Below, one piece after another: positions 1 through 7,044 of a stretch of 8,910 nt of DNA (positions are counted from its first letter, which is position 1; each line of letters begins with the position of its first letter). The notes below the pieces were generated by a model. That model saw only the letters and a list, made by a program, of their open reading frames with translations, ran no database searches and was not told where the DNA came from. Source of the stretch: Nitrospina sp. (lineage in GTDB: Bacteria > Nitrospinota > Nitrospinia > Nitrospinales > VA-1); NCBI GenBank assembly GCA_018665625.1, contig JABJCF010000382.1:1-8910 (forward strand), in the 5' to 3' direction. The translations under genes and the position numbers were made by a program.

Positions 1-731
1 AAAACATTATCAAATTCTTCTGGCATCTGCCCTGCCTCAAAATACCCCAAGTCACCACCTTGAGCCCCTTCAGGGCCTAAGGAATATTCTTTCGCAAGGT
101 CCGAAAAAGTCTTTTGTTTACTCAGAAGTTCTTTTTGTATTTCCCTGATTTCATCTTCGGACCCGACCATAATATGAAGAGCCCTAACCTGTTCTTTTTT
201 ATGAAATTTATGGTCGTTTTGATCGTAATAACGGCGCATTTCATCTTCGCCTACTGATATTTTACTATTGACCTGTAGATGAATCAATTTATTTGTCAGC
301 AGCTTATTCTTTATAGAGTTACCCCAATCATCTATCGTAATACCTTCCAGCTTCAAAGCATTTTCAAACGCACCCTCAAGATACCCTTCTCTCGCTTCCC
401 TAAGTGCTGTGTCTAACTCGTCTTGTTCGACAGCAATATTATTTTTCTTTATTTCCTGAGAAAGCAACGTACTTTTTATAACTTCATCTAGAACTCTGTT
501 CTTAATCCAAACCAACTCTTCCAGTTTTAAATTTTGAGTATTTTGAACTCTAAAAATTTTCTTCTGGTCCATCAATACTTTTTTGAATTGTTCTGAAGTA
601 ATATTCTCGTCATTAATTCTCAATATGACTTCATCATTTTCCACAGAATTTGTGGATGAATTACCATTGAAGCAAGAAACCAAACCTGTAAGCATTAACA
701 CAAATAACGCTAATACAATATATGTCTTCAT
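1..731 (-). CDS. Parvulin-type peptidyl-prolyl cis-trans isomerase, probable lipoprotein (SurA/PrsA-like), C-terminus cut off by window edge
   Basis: Translating the minus strand from the ATG at 731-729 gives 243 open residues running off the left edge. The N-terminus is a lipoprotein signal: Met-Lys, a hydrophobic stretch (residues 4-19), then the lipobox Leu-Val-Ser-Cys with Cys20 as the lipidation site. Residue 21 is Phe, not Asp, which by the E. coli +2 rule favours the outer membrane. Residues about 33-155 look like a SurA N-terminal chaperone region (VILRINDENIT, many charged helices). From about 182 a rotamase (PpiC) domain begins with VRALHIMV, followed by FSDLAKEYS, GGDLGYF and MPEEF, all typical of the family. 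It would assist folding of exported proteins in the periplasm. The start overlaps the mfd stop by 4 bp (ATGA) and lacks a clear Shine-Dalgarno, so translation is probably coupled to mfd. The family is clear; the exact paralogue is not. The missing end hides the rest of the catalytic domain. Confidence 0.88.
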   Translation of the reverse strand, partial: MKTYIVLALFVLMLTGLVSCFNGNSSTNSVENDEVILRINDENITSEQFKKVLMDQKKIFRVQNTQNLKLEELVWIKNRVLDEVIKSTLLSQEIKKNNIAVEQDELDTALREAREGYLEGAFENALKLEGITIDDWGNSIKNKLLTNKLIHLQVNSKISVGEDEMRRYYDQNDHKFHKKEQVRALHIMVGSEDEIREIQKELLSKQKTFSDLAKEYSLGPEGAQGGDLGYFEAGQMPEEFDNV

Positions 732-3700
732 GACGAAACAGCTTTCAAGGTTAATGACTGTGATAGTTTTTGAAGATATCCTGAAACCACTTTTAAATCT
801 GCCCTCCAGCCTTTCCTATCCAAGTGAATTCCGATCTGAAACTCAGAAAGCATCCTCAACCTCTCATCCAGAATACCTGTAAGATTTTCGGGGCTTACCA
901 GAGTGGAAGGAAGTAAAGTTAGAAACACATCATTTTTTTTCATTTTGACATTACTGATATGCAACAACTGACACAACACTCGAATTTCCAGCAATAGCAA
1001 GAGTTTCTCAACGGGTTCTGGGTGTGGACCGAATCTATCTGTCATCTCACCAGATAATTCCATACACTCATTTCTATCTCCCGCTAATTGTATTCGACGA
1101 TAAAAATCTAACCTCTGATTAAGGTCAGGAACATACTCATTCGGAATAAAACCCTTAATCATAAGATCTATTTCTGTATCAATTCGGGATTCAACTTTTT
1201 CCCCTCGAATATCTTTGACCATATCTTCAACCAACTTACAGTACAGATCAAACCCCACAGATGCGATGTGCCCAGATTGATCGCGACCAAGCATATTCCC
1301 AACCCCTCTGATTTCCATATCCCGGGCCGCCAATTGAAAACCCGCTCCCAACTCGCTTAACTCCTCCATCGCTGCCAATCGTTTTCGCGCTTCACCGCTC
1401 AAAGCACCTGTACCGGGAATCAATAAATAAGCATAGGCTTGATGCTTGTATCTGCCCACTCGCCCCCTTAGCTGATATAACTGAGCAAGTCCAAACTGAT
1501 CAGCGCGATTGATAATAATGGTATTTGCAGAAGGAATATCCAAACCCGACTCAACAATCGATGTACTGAGTAATACATCCACTTTTTTGTCGAGAAAATC
1601 TTTCATTACTTTTTCAAGTTGATGTTCAGGCAATTGCCCATGAGCTATATCAATTCTGACCCCAGGAACCAATCTACGAATTAGCTCAGCAATGGAATGG
1701 ATACTGTGAATTTTATTATGTACAAAAAACACTTGCCCTCCCCTATCCACTTCTCTCAAAATGGCATCGCGAATCAACTCTTCGTCAAATTTTCTGATAA
1801 GGGTTTTTACTGCTAGGCGGTCTAGCGGTGGAGTTTCGATAACACTTAAGTCTCGTACTCCCATCAAGGAAAAATGCAAGGTCCGGGGAATTGGAGTTGC
1901 TGTTAGCGTTAAAATATCAACAGAATTTCTGAGTTTTTTTAATTTTTCTTTATGCTTGACCCCAAACCTTTGCTCTTCATCCACCACGATCAAGCCTAGC
2001 GAAGCAAATTCCACATCCTTGGAAAGCAACCGATGAGTTCCAATGATGATATCGACTTCACCTCGCTTTAATTTTTCTAAAGTGGTTTTTTGTTCACGGG
2101 CAGTCCTGAAGCGATTTACCATATCAATAGTGACAGGATATTCCCTGAAACGTTCTTGAAAGGTCTGTAAATGTTGCTGTGCAAGAATAGTGGTTGGCAC
2201 TAACACCGCCACCTGTTTTTTATCCAGAACTACTTTAAAGGCAGCCCGCATAGCCACTTCTGTTTTTCCATACCCAACATCACCACAAATGAGTCGATCC
2301 GTAGGCTTTTCATTTTCCAGATCGTTTTCTACTTCTTCAATGGCCTTTAACTGATCATCTGTTTCCTCATATTCAAACGAATCGGCAAATTCGCGAACCA
2401 ACATGGTATTGGATGAATACGCATAACCCTTGGCCGTCTCTCTTGAAGCGTAAAGCTTGATTAGATCACCCGCCATTTCCTCAATAGCTGCTTTTACCTT
2501 TTTCTTTTGTTTTTTCCAGGCAATTCCCCCCATCTTGCTTAAAGGTGGGGGATTTTCAGACCCTCCTACATATTTTTGGATATAGCCCAAACCTTCCATC
2601 GGAAGATATAGCTTTTCATCATCGGCATATTGAATATGAAGAAATTCGCCACTTCCCATTCCAGTTTTTATATCTTTTGTACCCAGGTAAAGTCCGATGC
2701 CATAATCAACATGGACAAGATAATCACCTTTTTTTAAATCTTTCAGACCGCGCTGAAAGCTTTGAGAATTTGATTTTTTTCTATGGCGATGTTTGTGTGA
2801 TCGGCCAAATATTTCATGCTCAGCAATAAAAACCAAATTAGCAGATTTGAAATGGAAACCATCACTGAGTCTTCCAATATCAACGTCAACTTCCAATTCC
2901 CATTCATTCATCAATTCATGTATTCGTCGAATTTGTCCCTTGGTGGGAGCAACAATTACAATTTTTTGTTCCTCCTTACTCCACCGAAGAACCTGCTCTG
3001 TAAATAAATCAAAATTACCAGCCAATTGAGGAATTTGTTTGATATCCAGGCCATCCAAAAAACCGTCCGCTTCTGCTATTTTCAATGAATTTAACAAGAC
3101 AGGACCATGCAGGCTTCTGCATTTATCCAATAGCTCATCAGACGATAGATAGAGTTCTTTGGGAGCAGCAGCAACCCTTCCCTTTTCAATACAACTTTCG
3201 AATTCTGTGTTCACAAGATTTTCGAATTGGTTACTTTTTTCCATTACCAGATCGGGCTCATCTAAGGCAATGATCGTATTCTGAGGTAAATAATCAAAAA
3301 TTGTTTCTCGAGTATTAAAAAAGAAAGGAGCCAAAAATTCCATCCCCGAAAAAAATCCAAGGTTGTCAATTTTCTCCTGAAGCTCCATAGTTTGCTTATT
3401 ATCCAAACCCAACTCATCGGAACGGCTTGAAATTTTCTCACCCCCTAATTGCATCTCGGTATGATTCAAACATAGCTCCCGAACAGGAAGAATATCCACG
3501 CCCTTTAACTTATTTATAGATATTTGAGAAAAAGCATCAAACTCTCTTACGGATTCAATAGTATCTCCAAAAAATTCTATACGAATGGGGTTGTCTGCAC
3601 CCGGTTGGAAAAAATCTACAATGTCCCCGCGAACACTAAATTCGCATCTATTTTCAACCAATGACGATCGTAAAAAACCGTTATCAGTCAAACTTGCCTC

Positions 3701-4180
3701 TAAAAGTTCACGCTCCATTTCATCATTGGGTTGGATCGTAAACACATTTCGATGCAGTGAGTTTCGCGGAACAACTGTTTGCATGATTGATTCAACAGAT
3801 GCGATTAAAAATATATTTTCACCATTTTTTAATCTGTTAAGAATCTCAAGTCTTTCACCAGAGATTTCATTTAGAGGTGAAGAAAGCTCGTAAGGTAACA
3901 ACTCCCAGGAGGGAAAATCAAAAGGCTTGGTTTTCAGATTGAGGTAGTGAAAGAAATATTTAAAATCTTCTAATAAATTTTCCACACGGTTTTGGTCATT
4001 TGCAACAACCAGAACCGGTCGTCCTTTTTCTAATTGATGTAAACGGGAAAGAAAAAAAGCAATAGCAGACCCTCGAAGCCCTTCAACACTGACCTCTTGA
4101 CCTGACGAGCTAATATGTTCTTGCACCCGGTCTAAATGAGCGATTAGACCATCGGCTTGCATCGAAATGCTTTTGTTCAT
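728..4180 (-). CDS. mfd: Transcription-repair coupling factor Mfd
   Basis: This 1150-residue protein has the usual length and domain order of Mfd. It displaces RNA polymerase stalled at DNA lesions and recruits UvrA, acting on the nucleoid. The N-terminal third is the UvrB-like, non-ATPase region (FPSWELLPYE near residue 90, FSVRGDIVDFF near 182). The RNA-polymerase-interacting domain starts near residue 480 (GDYLVHVDYGIGLYLG). The RecG-like translocase follows: Walker A GDVGYGKT at 633-640, DEEQ box at 734-737, TATPIPRT at 760-767, and motif VI QLRGRVGR at 903-910, preceded by STSIVESGLDIP. The C-terminal TRCF domain covers roughly 1000-1110. No key motif is missing. The chosen ATG has GGAAG at 4196-4192, 11 nt upstream, slightly far; the next Met (residue 7) has no ribosome-binding site. 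A 125-residue gene precedes it by 27 bp and a parvulin gene overlaps its stop by 4 bp, suggesting an operon. Confidence 0.98.
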   Translation of the reverse strand: MNKSISMQADGLIAHLDRVQEHISSSGQEVSVEGLRGSAIAFFLSRLHQLEKGRPVLVVANDQNRVENLLEDFKYFFHYLNLKTKPFDFPSWELLPYELSSPLNEISGERLEILNRLKNGENIFLIASVESIMQTVVPRNSLHRNVFTIQPNDEMERELLEASLTDNGFLRSSLVENRCEFSVRGDIVDFFQPGADNPIRIEFFGDTIESVREFDAFSQISINKLKGVDILPVRELCLNHTEMQLGGEKISSRSDELGLDNKQTMELQEKIDNLGFFSGMEFLAPFFFNTRETIFDYLPQNTIIALDEPDLVMEKSNQFENLVNTEFESCIEKGRVAAAPKELYLSSDELLDKCRSLHGPVLLNSLKIAEADGFLDGLDIKQIPQLAGNFDLFTEQVLRWSKEEQKIVIVAPTKGQIRRIHELMNEWELEVDVDIGRLSDGFHFKSANLVFIAEHEIFGRSHKHRHRKKSNSQSFQRGLKDLKKGDYLVHVDYGIGLYLGTKDIKTGMGSGEFLHIQYADDEKLYLPMEGLGYIQKYVGGSENPPPLSKMGGIAWKKQKKKVKAAIEEMAGDLIKLYASRETAKGYAYSSNTMLVREFADSFEYEETDDQLKAIEEVENDLENEKPTDRLICGDVGYGKTEVAMRAAFKVVLDKKQVAVLVPTTILAQQHLQTFQERFREYPVTIDMVNRFRTAREQKTTLEKLKRGEVDIIIGTHRLLSKDVEFASLGLIVVDEEQRFGVKHKEKLKKLRNSVDILTLTATPIPRTLHFSLMGVRDLSVIETPPLDRLAVKTLIRKFDEELIRDAILREVDRGGQVFFVHNKIHSIHSIAELIRRLVPGVRIDIAHGQLPEHQLEKVMKDFLDKKVDVLLSTSIVESGLDIPSANTIIINRADQFGLAQLYQLRGRVGRYKHQAYAYLLIPGTGALSGEARKRLAAMEELSELGAGFQLAARDMEIRGVGNMLGRDQSGHIASVGFDLYCKLVEDMVKDIRGEKVESRIDTEIDLMIKGFIPNEYVPDLNQRLDFYRRIQLAGDRNECMELSGEMTDRFGPHPEPVEKLLLLLEIRVLCQLLHISNVKMKKNDVFLTLLPSTLVSPENLTGILDERLRMLSEFQIGIHLDRKGWRADLKVVSGYLQKLSQSLTLKAVSS

Positions 4181-4207
4181 GTTATTACGTGCTTCCAGAA
4201 AATCAAA

Positions 4208-4585
4208 TCAGGCAGGATTCGGGTTTGTCCCAGCTTTTTCAGGGAGAAGATTAACCCACTTGGGTTCGCCCTTGGGCTTGAAATTGACACAAACGATAAA
4301 GGAAGGACCTTCATAAAAATTTAATTTGTAGTTGCCACCCCCAAAGCGTTCAAAAAAATATGCTTCAGGGCGATCCCTAAAACTATCCAGTTCTTCTTTA
4401 GAAATTTTTGCTATTTCATAAAAGTATATAGCCACACCCTCTAGAACCCCTGCCAATAAGGTGCAATTGACCTGGCTATAAATCTCTTCGAAACGTTGAT
4501 CCATTTCTTCCTGACTGGGATCTCGTTTCAATTCGCGCTTGAGCTTCGGCTTATAATAATCTCTAAACGCTTGTTTAATCCACAT
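4208..4585 (-). CDS. Conserved-looking hypothetical protein, 125 aa, upstream of mfd
   Basis: I do not recognise this family. The protein is 125 residues, with no signal peptide and no convincing membrane span, so it is probably cytosolic. The N-terminal half is helical and highly charged (YYKPKLKRELKRDPSQEEMDQRF, in which basic and acidic residues alternate in blocks), followed by an amphipathic helix with hydrophobic residues about 41-60. The C-terminal half (about 75-117) looks like beta strands, with FFERFGGGNYKLNFYEGPSF and then FIVCVNF and PKWVNLLP. The tail is Pro/Asn-rich. It reads in the same direction as mfd, with 27 bp between its stop and the mfd start, so co-transcription is likely; that is the only functional hint. 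The ATG at 4585 is the first plausible start, but the nearest purine-rich block (AGGGG) lies about 15 nt upstream, so the start is uncertain. Its coding status rests on length, balanced composition and operon-like spacing. Confidence 0.72.
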   Translation of the reverse strand: MWIKQAFRDYYKPKLKRELKRDPSQEEMDQRFEEIYSQVNCTLLAGVLEGVAIYFYEIAKISKEELDSFRDRPEAYFFERFGGGNYKLNFYEGPSFIVCVNFKPKGEPKWVNLLPEKAGTNPNPA

Positions 4586-4703
4586 ATTATTAAATCTTAA
4601 CCCCTATGAATTTTTAAAAACCTGAAAGAATCCGCCAGAATGATTATGATATCATATTGAGACATAAAGTAGGAACTCACACTTTTTTTTTGGCTCTTAA
4701 TAT
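4586..4703. promoter_or_regulatory. Divergent intergenic region between the mfd block and the agmatine genes
   Basis: This 118-bp spacer must hold promoters for both the leftward 125-aa/mfd/parvulin block and the rightward agmatine pair, since the genes diverge. It contains a 12-bp perfect palindrome, TATGATATCATA at 4645-4656. The left half reads TATGAT on the plus strand and the right half reads TATGAT on the minus strand, so either could be a -10 element. For the plus direction, CTGAAA at 4622-4627 sits 17 bp upstream of TATGAT (4 of 6 matches to the -35 consensus). The minus direction has no good -35. A run of nine T residues occupies 4683-4691, where a ribosome-binding site for the plus-strand gene would be expected. 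The location is solid; the individual promoter boxes are inference. Confidence 0.45.
4622..4650 (+). promoter_or_regulatory. Candidate sigma-70-type promoter for the agmatine gene pair
   Basis: A -35-like CTGAAA (4622-4627) and a -10-like TATGAT (4645-4650) are separated by exactly 17 bp. Transcription would start near 4657, leaving a leader of roughly 47 nt before the ATG at 4704. The -35 match is only 4 of 6 and A+T-rich spacers yield such matches by chance, so this is a weak call. Confidence 0.3.
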
Positions 4704-5588
4704 ATGAACAATGATAACTCAAACATTCGGGTCATTGGTTTAATACAAATGGGTTGCACTGCCGATCCATTAGAGAATTTACAGATTGCCACCAAATACA
4801 TCCGCGAAGCGGCTGAAAGAGGTGCTCAAATTATATGCCTGCCCGAACTTTTTATTTCAAAATATTTTTGCCAGACAGAAAATCCAGAACATTTTTCTAT
4901 TGCCGAGCCCATTCCTGGATCTACAAGCCTTTCGCTTGCACAATTAGCAAAAGAGCTTGAAATCGTATTGATCGTCCCCTTATTCGAAAAAAGAACTGAA
5001 GGGATTTATCATAATTCAGCTGTAATAATTGATGCAGATGGAACTATTGCAGGAACCTATCGCAAAATGCATATTCCAGATGATCCCTGTTTTTATGAAA
5101 AATACTATTTCACACCAGGAGATAAAGGATTCCAAAGTTTCTCCACGCGATATGGAAGAATTGGAGTTCTAATTTGTTGGGATCAATGGTTTCCAGAAGC
5201 AGCCCGCCTCACCGCTTTAACCGGAGCACAATTTTTGTTTTATCCCACTGCCATTGGATTTCAGGAGTGTGACAGAGAAGAATCACCTCAGCAAATATCT
5301 GCATGGGAGACCATCCAAAAATCTCACGCGATTTCCAATGGCCTGTTTTTGGCTTCTGTAAATCGTGTAGGAAAAGAAAACGACCTAACGTTTTGGGGGG
5401 GCTCATTTGTTTGTAATCCTTTTGGAAAAATTATACAGCAGGCCGATGGAAGCCAATCTCAAATTCTATTAGCTTCATGCTCTTTGCCAGAGATTGAAAC
5501 CACCAGGCAAAACTGGCCTTTCTTAAGAGACCGTAGAGTTGATGCCTATAACAACCTAAACAAAATTTATATCGACAATGACGAATGA
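4704..5588 (+). CDS. aguB: N-carbamoylputrescine amidase (nitrilase superfamily)
   Basis: The 294-residue protein is a carbon-nitrogen hydrolase of the usual length for N-carbamoylputrescine amidases. It should hydrolyse N-carbamoylputrescine to putrescine, CO2 and ammonia in the cytosol. The Glu-Lys-Cys catalytic triad is visible: Glu48 in CLPELF, Lys121 in YRKMHIPDDP and Cys158 in LICWDQWFPEAAR. The stretch KMHIPDDPCFYEKYYFTPGD and the WDQWFPE motif are characteristic of this subfamily, as opposed to nitrilases or beta-ureidopropionases. The following gene is an agmatine deiminase, the preceding step of the pathway, and overlaps this one by 11 bp; this makes the substrate assignment strong. 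The ATG at 4704 puts the first beta strand (IRVIGLIQMG) where the family has it, but no Shine-Dalgarno is visible: the upstream 20 bases are T-rich. The nearest AGGAA is about 30 nt away. Confidence 0.94.
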   Translation: MNNDNSNIRVIGLIQMGCTADPLENLQIATKYIREAAERGAQIICLPELFISKYFCQTENPEHFSIAEPIPGSTSLSLAQLAKELEIVLIVPLFEKRTEGIYHNSAVIIDADGTIAGTYRKMHIPDDPCFYEKYYFTPGDKGFQSFSTRYGRIGVLICWDQWFPEAARLTALTGAQFLFYPTAIGFQECDREESPQQISAWETIQKSHAISNGLFLASVNRVGKENDLTFWGGSFVCNPFGKIIQQADGSQSQILLASCSLPEIETTRQNWPFLRDRRVDAYNNLNKIYIDNDE

Positions 5589-6624
5589 AACTCCCAGCTC
5601 CCTAGGATATCGTATGCCTGCTGAATGGGAACCTCATTCGGCAACCTGGATAACTTGGCCTCATAATCCCGAAACATGGCCGGATCACGACATACAACAG
5701 GTCGAAAAAGAATTTTTAGCTATCGTTCATTCTCTTGCAAGTAGTGAACCCACTCACATTCTGGTTAACGACAAAGACATGGAAGTTTCTGTTGAAGCCA
5801 CTTTAAAAAATCAAAGTGTGAATATGGAAAATATTTTTCTGCATGATATTCCAACTAACGATTCATGGATTCGTGATTATGGCCCCAACTTTTTAGTCCA
5901 AAAGGGGTCGGGCAAAGTCGCTGCAAATGATTGGGACTTCGATTCATGGGGAGGGAAATATAAATGGGAATTGGATGACCTTGCAGGAACAGTAATCGCA
6001 GAGGAATCCGACCTACATCATTTTAAACCCGAAATTGTTCTGGAGGGGGGCGCGATCGATGTTAATGGAGTTGGCACCTGCATGACAACCGAGTCCTGCA
6101 TTCTGAATCCAAATCGTAATAATAAAATTACCCGTGTAGAAATGAAAAAACTCTTACAAGAATATCTGGGGGTTTCAAAAATTATCTGGCTGGATGGGGA
6201 TATAGAGGGTGATGATACCGATGGCCACATTGATAATCTTGCGCGTTTTGTGAATCCTAAAACTATCGTCTGCGCGGTTGAAGAAGATGAAGGGGATGCG
6301 AACTACCCTTCTTTGAAAAAAAACTACGATCGTTTGAAATCAGCAACGGATCAGAATGACCAACCTTTAAAAGTGATTCCTCTCCCAACACCCGGATATG
6401 TTGGAAGTCGCGAAGAAAGATTGCCCGCAAGTTATGCAAATTTTTATATCGCAAATAAATCTGTTCTAGTTCCTGTATATGGACAGGCCAATGATAGGCA
6501 GGCACTAGAAATCCTGGCCTCACTATTTCCGCAACGCAAAATCATACCCATTCCTTGCTCAACACTTATTTGGGGATTAGGAGGAGTTCATTGCCTGACA
6601 CAACAACAACCCGCCAGCCAGTAA
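5578..6624 (+). CDS. aguA: Agmatine deiminase (agmatine iminohydrolase)
   Basis: The 348-residue protein belongs to the Porphyromonas-type peptidyl-arginine deiminase/agmatine deiminase family of guanidino-group-modifying enzymes. It should convert agmatine and water to N-carbamoylputrescine and ammonia. Family signatures appear in order: MPAEWEPHSATWITWP (13-28), the substrate-binding NDSWIRDYGP (94-103), LEGGAIDVNG (155-164), the catalytic His in DGHIDNLARF (His217) and the nucleophile Cys339 in GGVHCLTQQQP. The usual run of glycines before the His-Cys is here Gly333-Leu334-Gly335-Gly336, a slight departure. The length matches short bacterial agmatine deiminases. Its ATG (5578-5580) lies inside the end of the upstream amidase gene (11-bp overlap) with no Shine-Dalgarno in view, so translational coupling is likely. 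Both genes of the agmatine-to-putrescine route are therefore expressed together, but arginine decarboxylase is absent from the window. Confidence 0.95.
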   Translation: MTNETPSSLGYRMPAEWEPHSATWITWPHNPETWPDHDIQQVEKEFLAIVHSLASSEPTHILVNDKDMEVSVEATLKNQSVNMENIFLHDIPTNDSWIRDYGPNFLVQKGSGKVAANDWDFDSWGGKYKWELDDLAGTVIAEESDLHHFKPEIVLEGGAIDVNGVGTCMTTESCILNPNRNNKITRVEMKKLLQEYLGVSKIIWLDGDIEGDDTDGHIDNLARFVNPKTIVCAVEEDEGDANYPSLKKNYDRLKSATDQNDQPLKVIPLPTPGYVGSREERLPASYANFYIANKSVLVPVYGQANDRQALEILASLFPQRKIIPIPCSTLIWGLGGVHCLTQQQPASQ

Positions 6625-6670
6625 TAACTTCAAGTAAACAGGTAAAGTTTGTAAATTAAATAGGATGCTT
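6625..6670. other. Short convergent spacer, no terminator seen
   Basis: The agmatine deiminase gene and the LapA-type gene end facing each other here, so two transcripts must stop in or beyond 46 bp. I see only a 5-bp inverted match (AACTT and AAGTT, about 14 nt apart), too weak to call an intrinsic terminator, and no T-run following a stable stem on either strand. Confidence 0.6.
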
Positions 6671-6997
6671 TTACGAGTCGGTTGTGGATTCTACTTGAGC
6701 GGGGAGTTGCGGAGTATTTTTTAAATTTTCCAGTTCCTCTTCCATCGAAGAAATGGTCTTGTTTTGTTTGCGAATAAGCATTCGCATTTTAACCCAACTT
6801 GATAACCACATACACCATGCACCCAGTAGCCCCAAACCTAAAGGAATCATCACTACTGTTACAAGGGGAAGCTCAAGGGTATGCAAGTTGAGACCAAAAT
6901 CATAATAATTGACCTCAACCGAAGTCATATTCTGAACAGCAAAAGACCCAATCAAAATCGCTGACAGAAAATAAATGATTAGCTTAAGGGCTGGCAT
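6671..6997 (-). CDS. LapA-domain (DUF1049-type) small inner-membrane protein
   Basis: The 108-residue protein has the LapA layout. Transmembrane segment 1 (about residues 4-21) ends in the hallmark FAVQNMTSVEVNYYDF. A short periplasmic loop follows, then transmembrane segment 2 (about 43-66) begins with LELPLVTVVMIPLGLGLLG. A basic, coiled-coil-like cytoplasmic helix (WVKMRMLIRKQNKTISSMEEELENL, about 68-93, with alternating charge) and a polar tail end the protein. In E. coli, LapA works with LapB in lipopolysaccharide assembly and control of LpxC turnover; many other LapA-domain proteins have no known role, and no LapB lies here. The ATG at 6997 has AAAGG about 9-10 nt upstream. It follows the acidic-tailed membrane protein gene by 47 bp on the same strand, so the two are likely co-transcribed and may act together at the inner membrane. 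I leave the symbol blank because orthology to lapA is not shown. Confidence 0.82.
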   Translation of the reverse strand: MPALKLIIYFLSAILIGSFAVQNMTSVEVNYYDFGLNLHTLELPLVTVVMIPLGLGLLGAWCMWLSSWVKMRMLIRKQNKTISSMEEELENLKNTPQLPAQVESTTDS

Positions 6998-7044
6998 AGG
7001 TGAAGGCCTTTAAAGGGGTGAAGCGTTTACAGGGAAGAAGGAGA

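Noticed and set aside
583..882. Plus-strand open frame of 99 codons antisense to the parvulin gene and the end of mfd
   Set aside because: It lies opposite two well-supported genes, its product resembles no family, and it is Ser/Thr-rich as expected of a shadow frame.
2545..3029. Several plus-strand open frames of 63-94 codons opposite mfd
   Set aside because: They overlap each other and lie opposite the conserved RNA-polymerase-interacting region of Mfd, so they are shadows.
3300..4180. Absence of a Walker A motif in the N-terminal UvrB-like part of Mfd
   Set aside because: This is normal for Mfd, whose UvrB-like module does not hydrolyse ATP; it is not a sign of decay.
5209..5406. Minus-strand open frame of 65 codons opposite the amidase gene
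   Set aside because: It lies antisense to conserved nitrilase sequence and has no recognisable product.
6999..7016. Overlapping short palindromes (AAGGCCTT and CCTTTAAAGG) just upstream of the LapA-type gene
   Set aside because: They are 8 and 10 bp, lie in the ribosome-binding region and are more simply explained by the AAAGG Shine-Dalgarno and its surroundings than by an operator.
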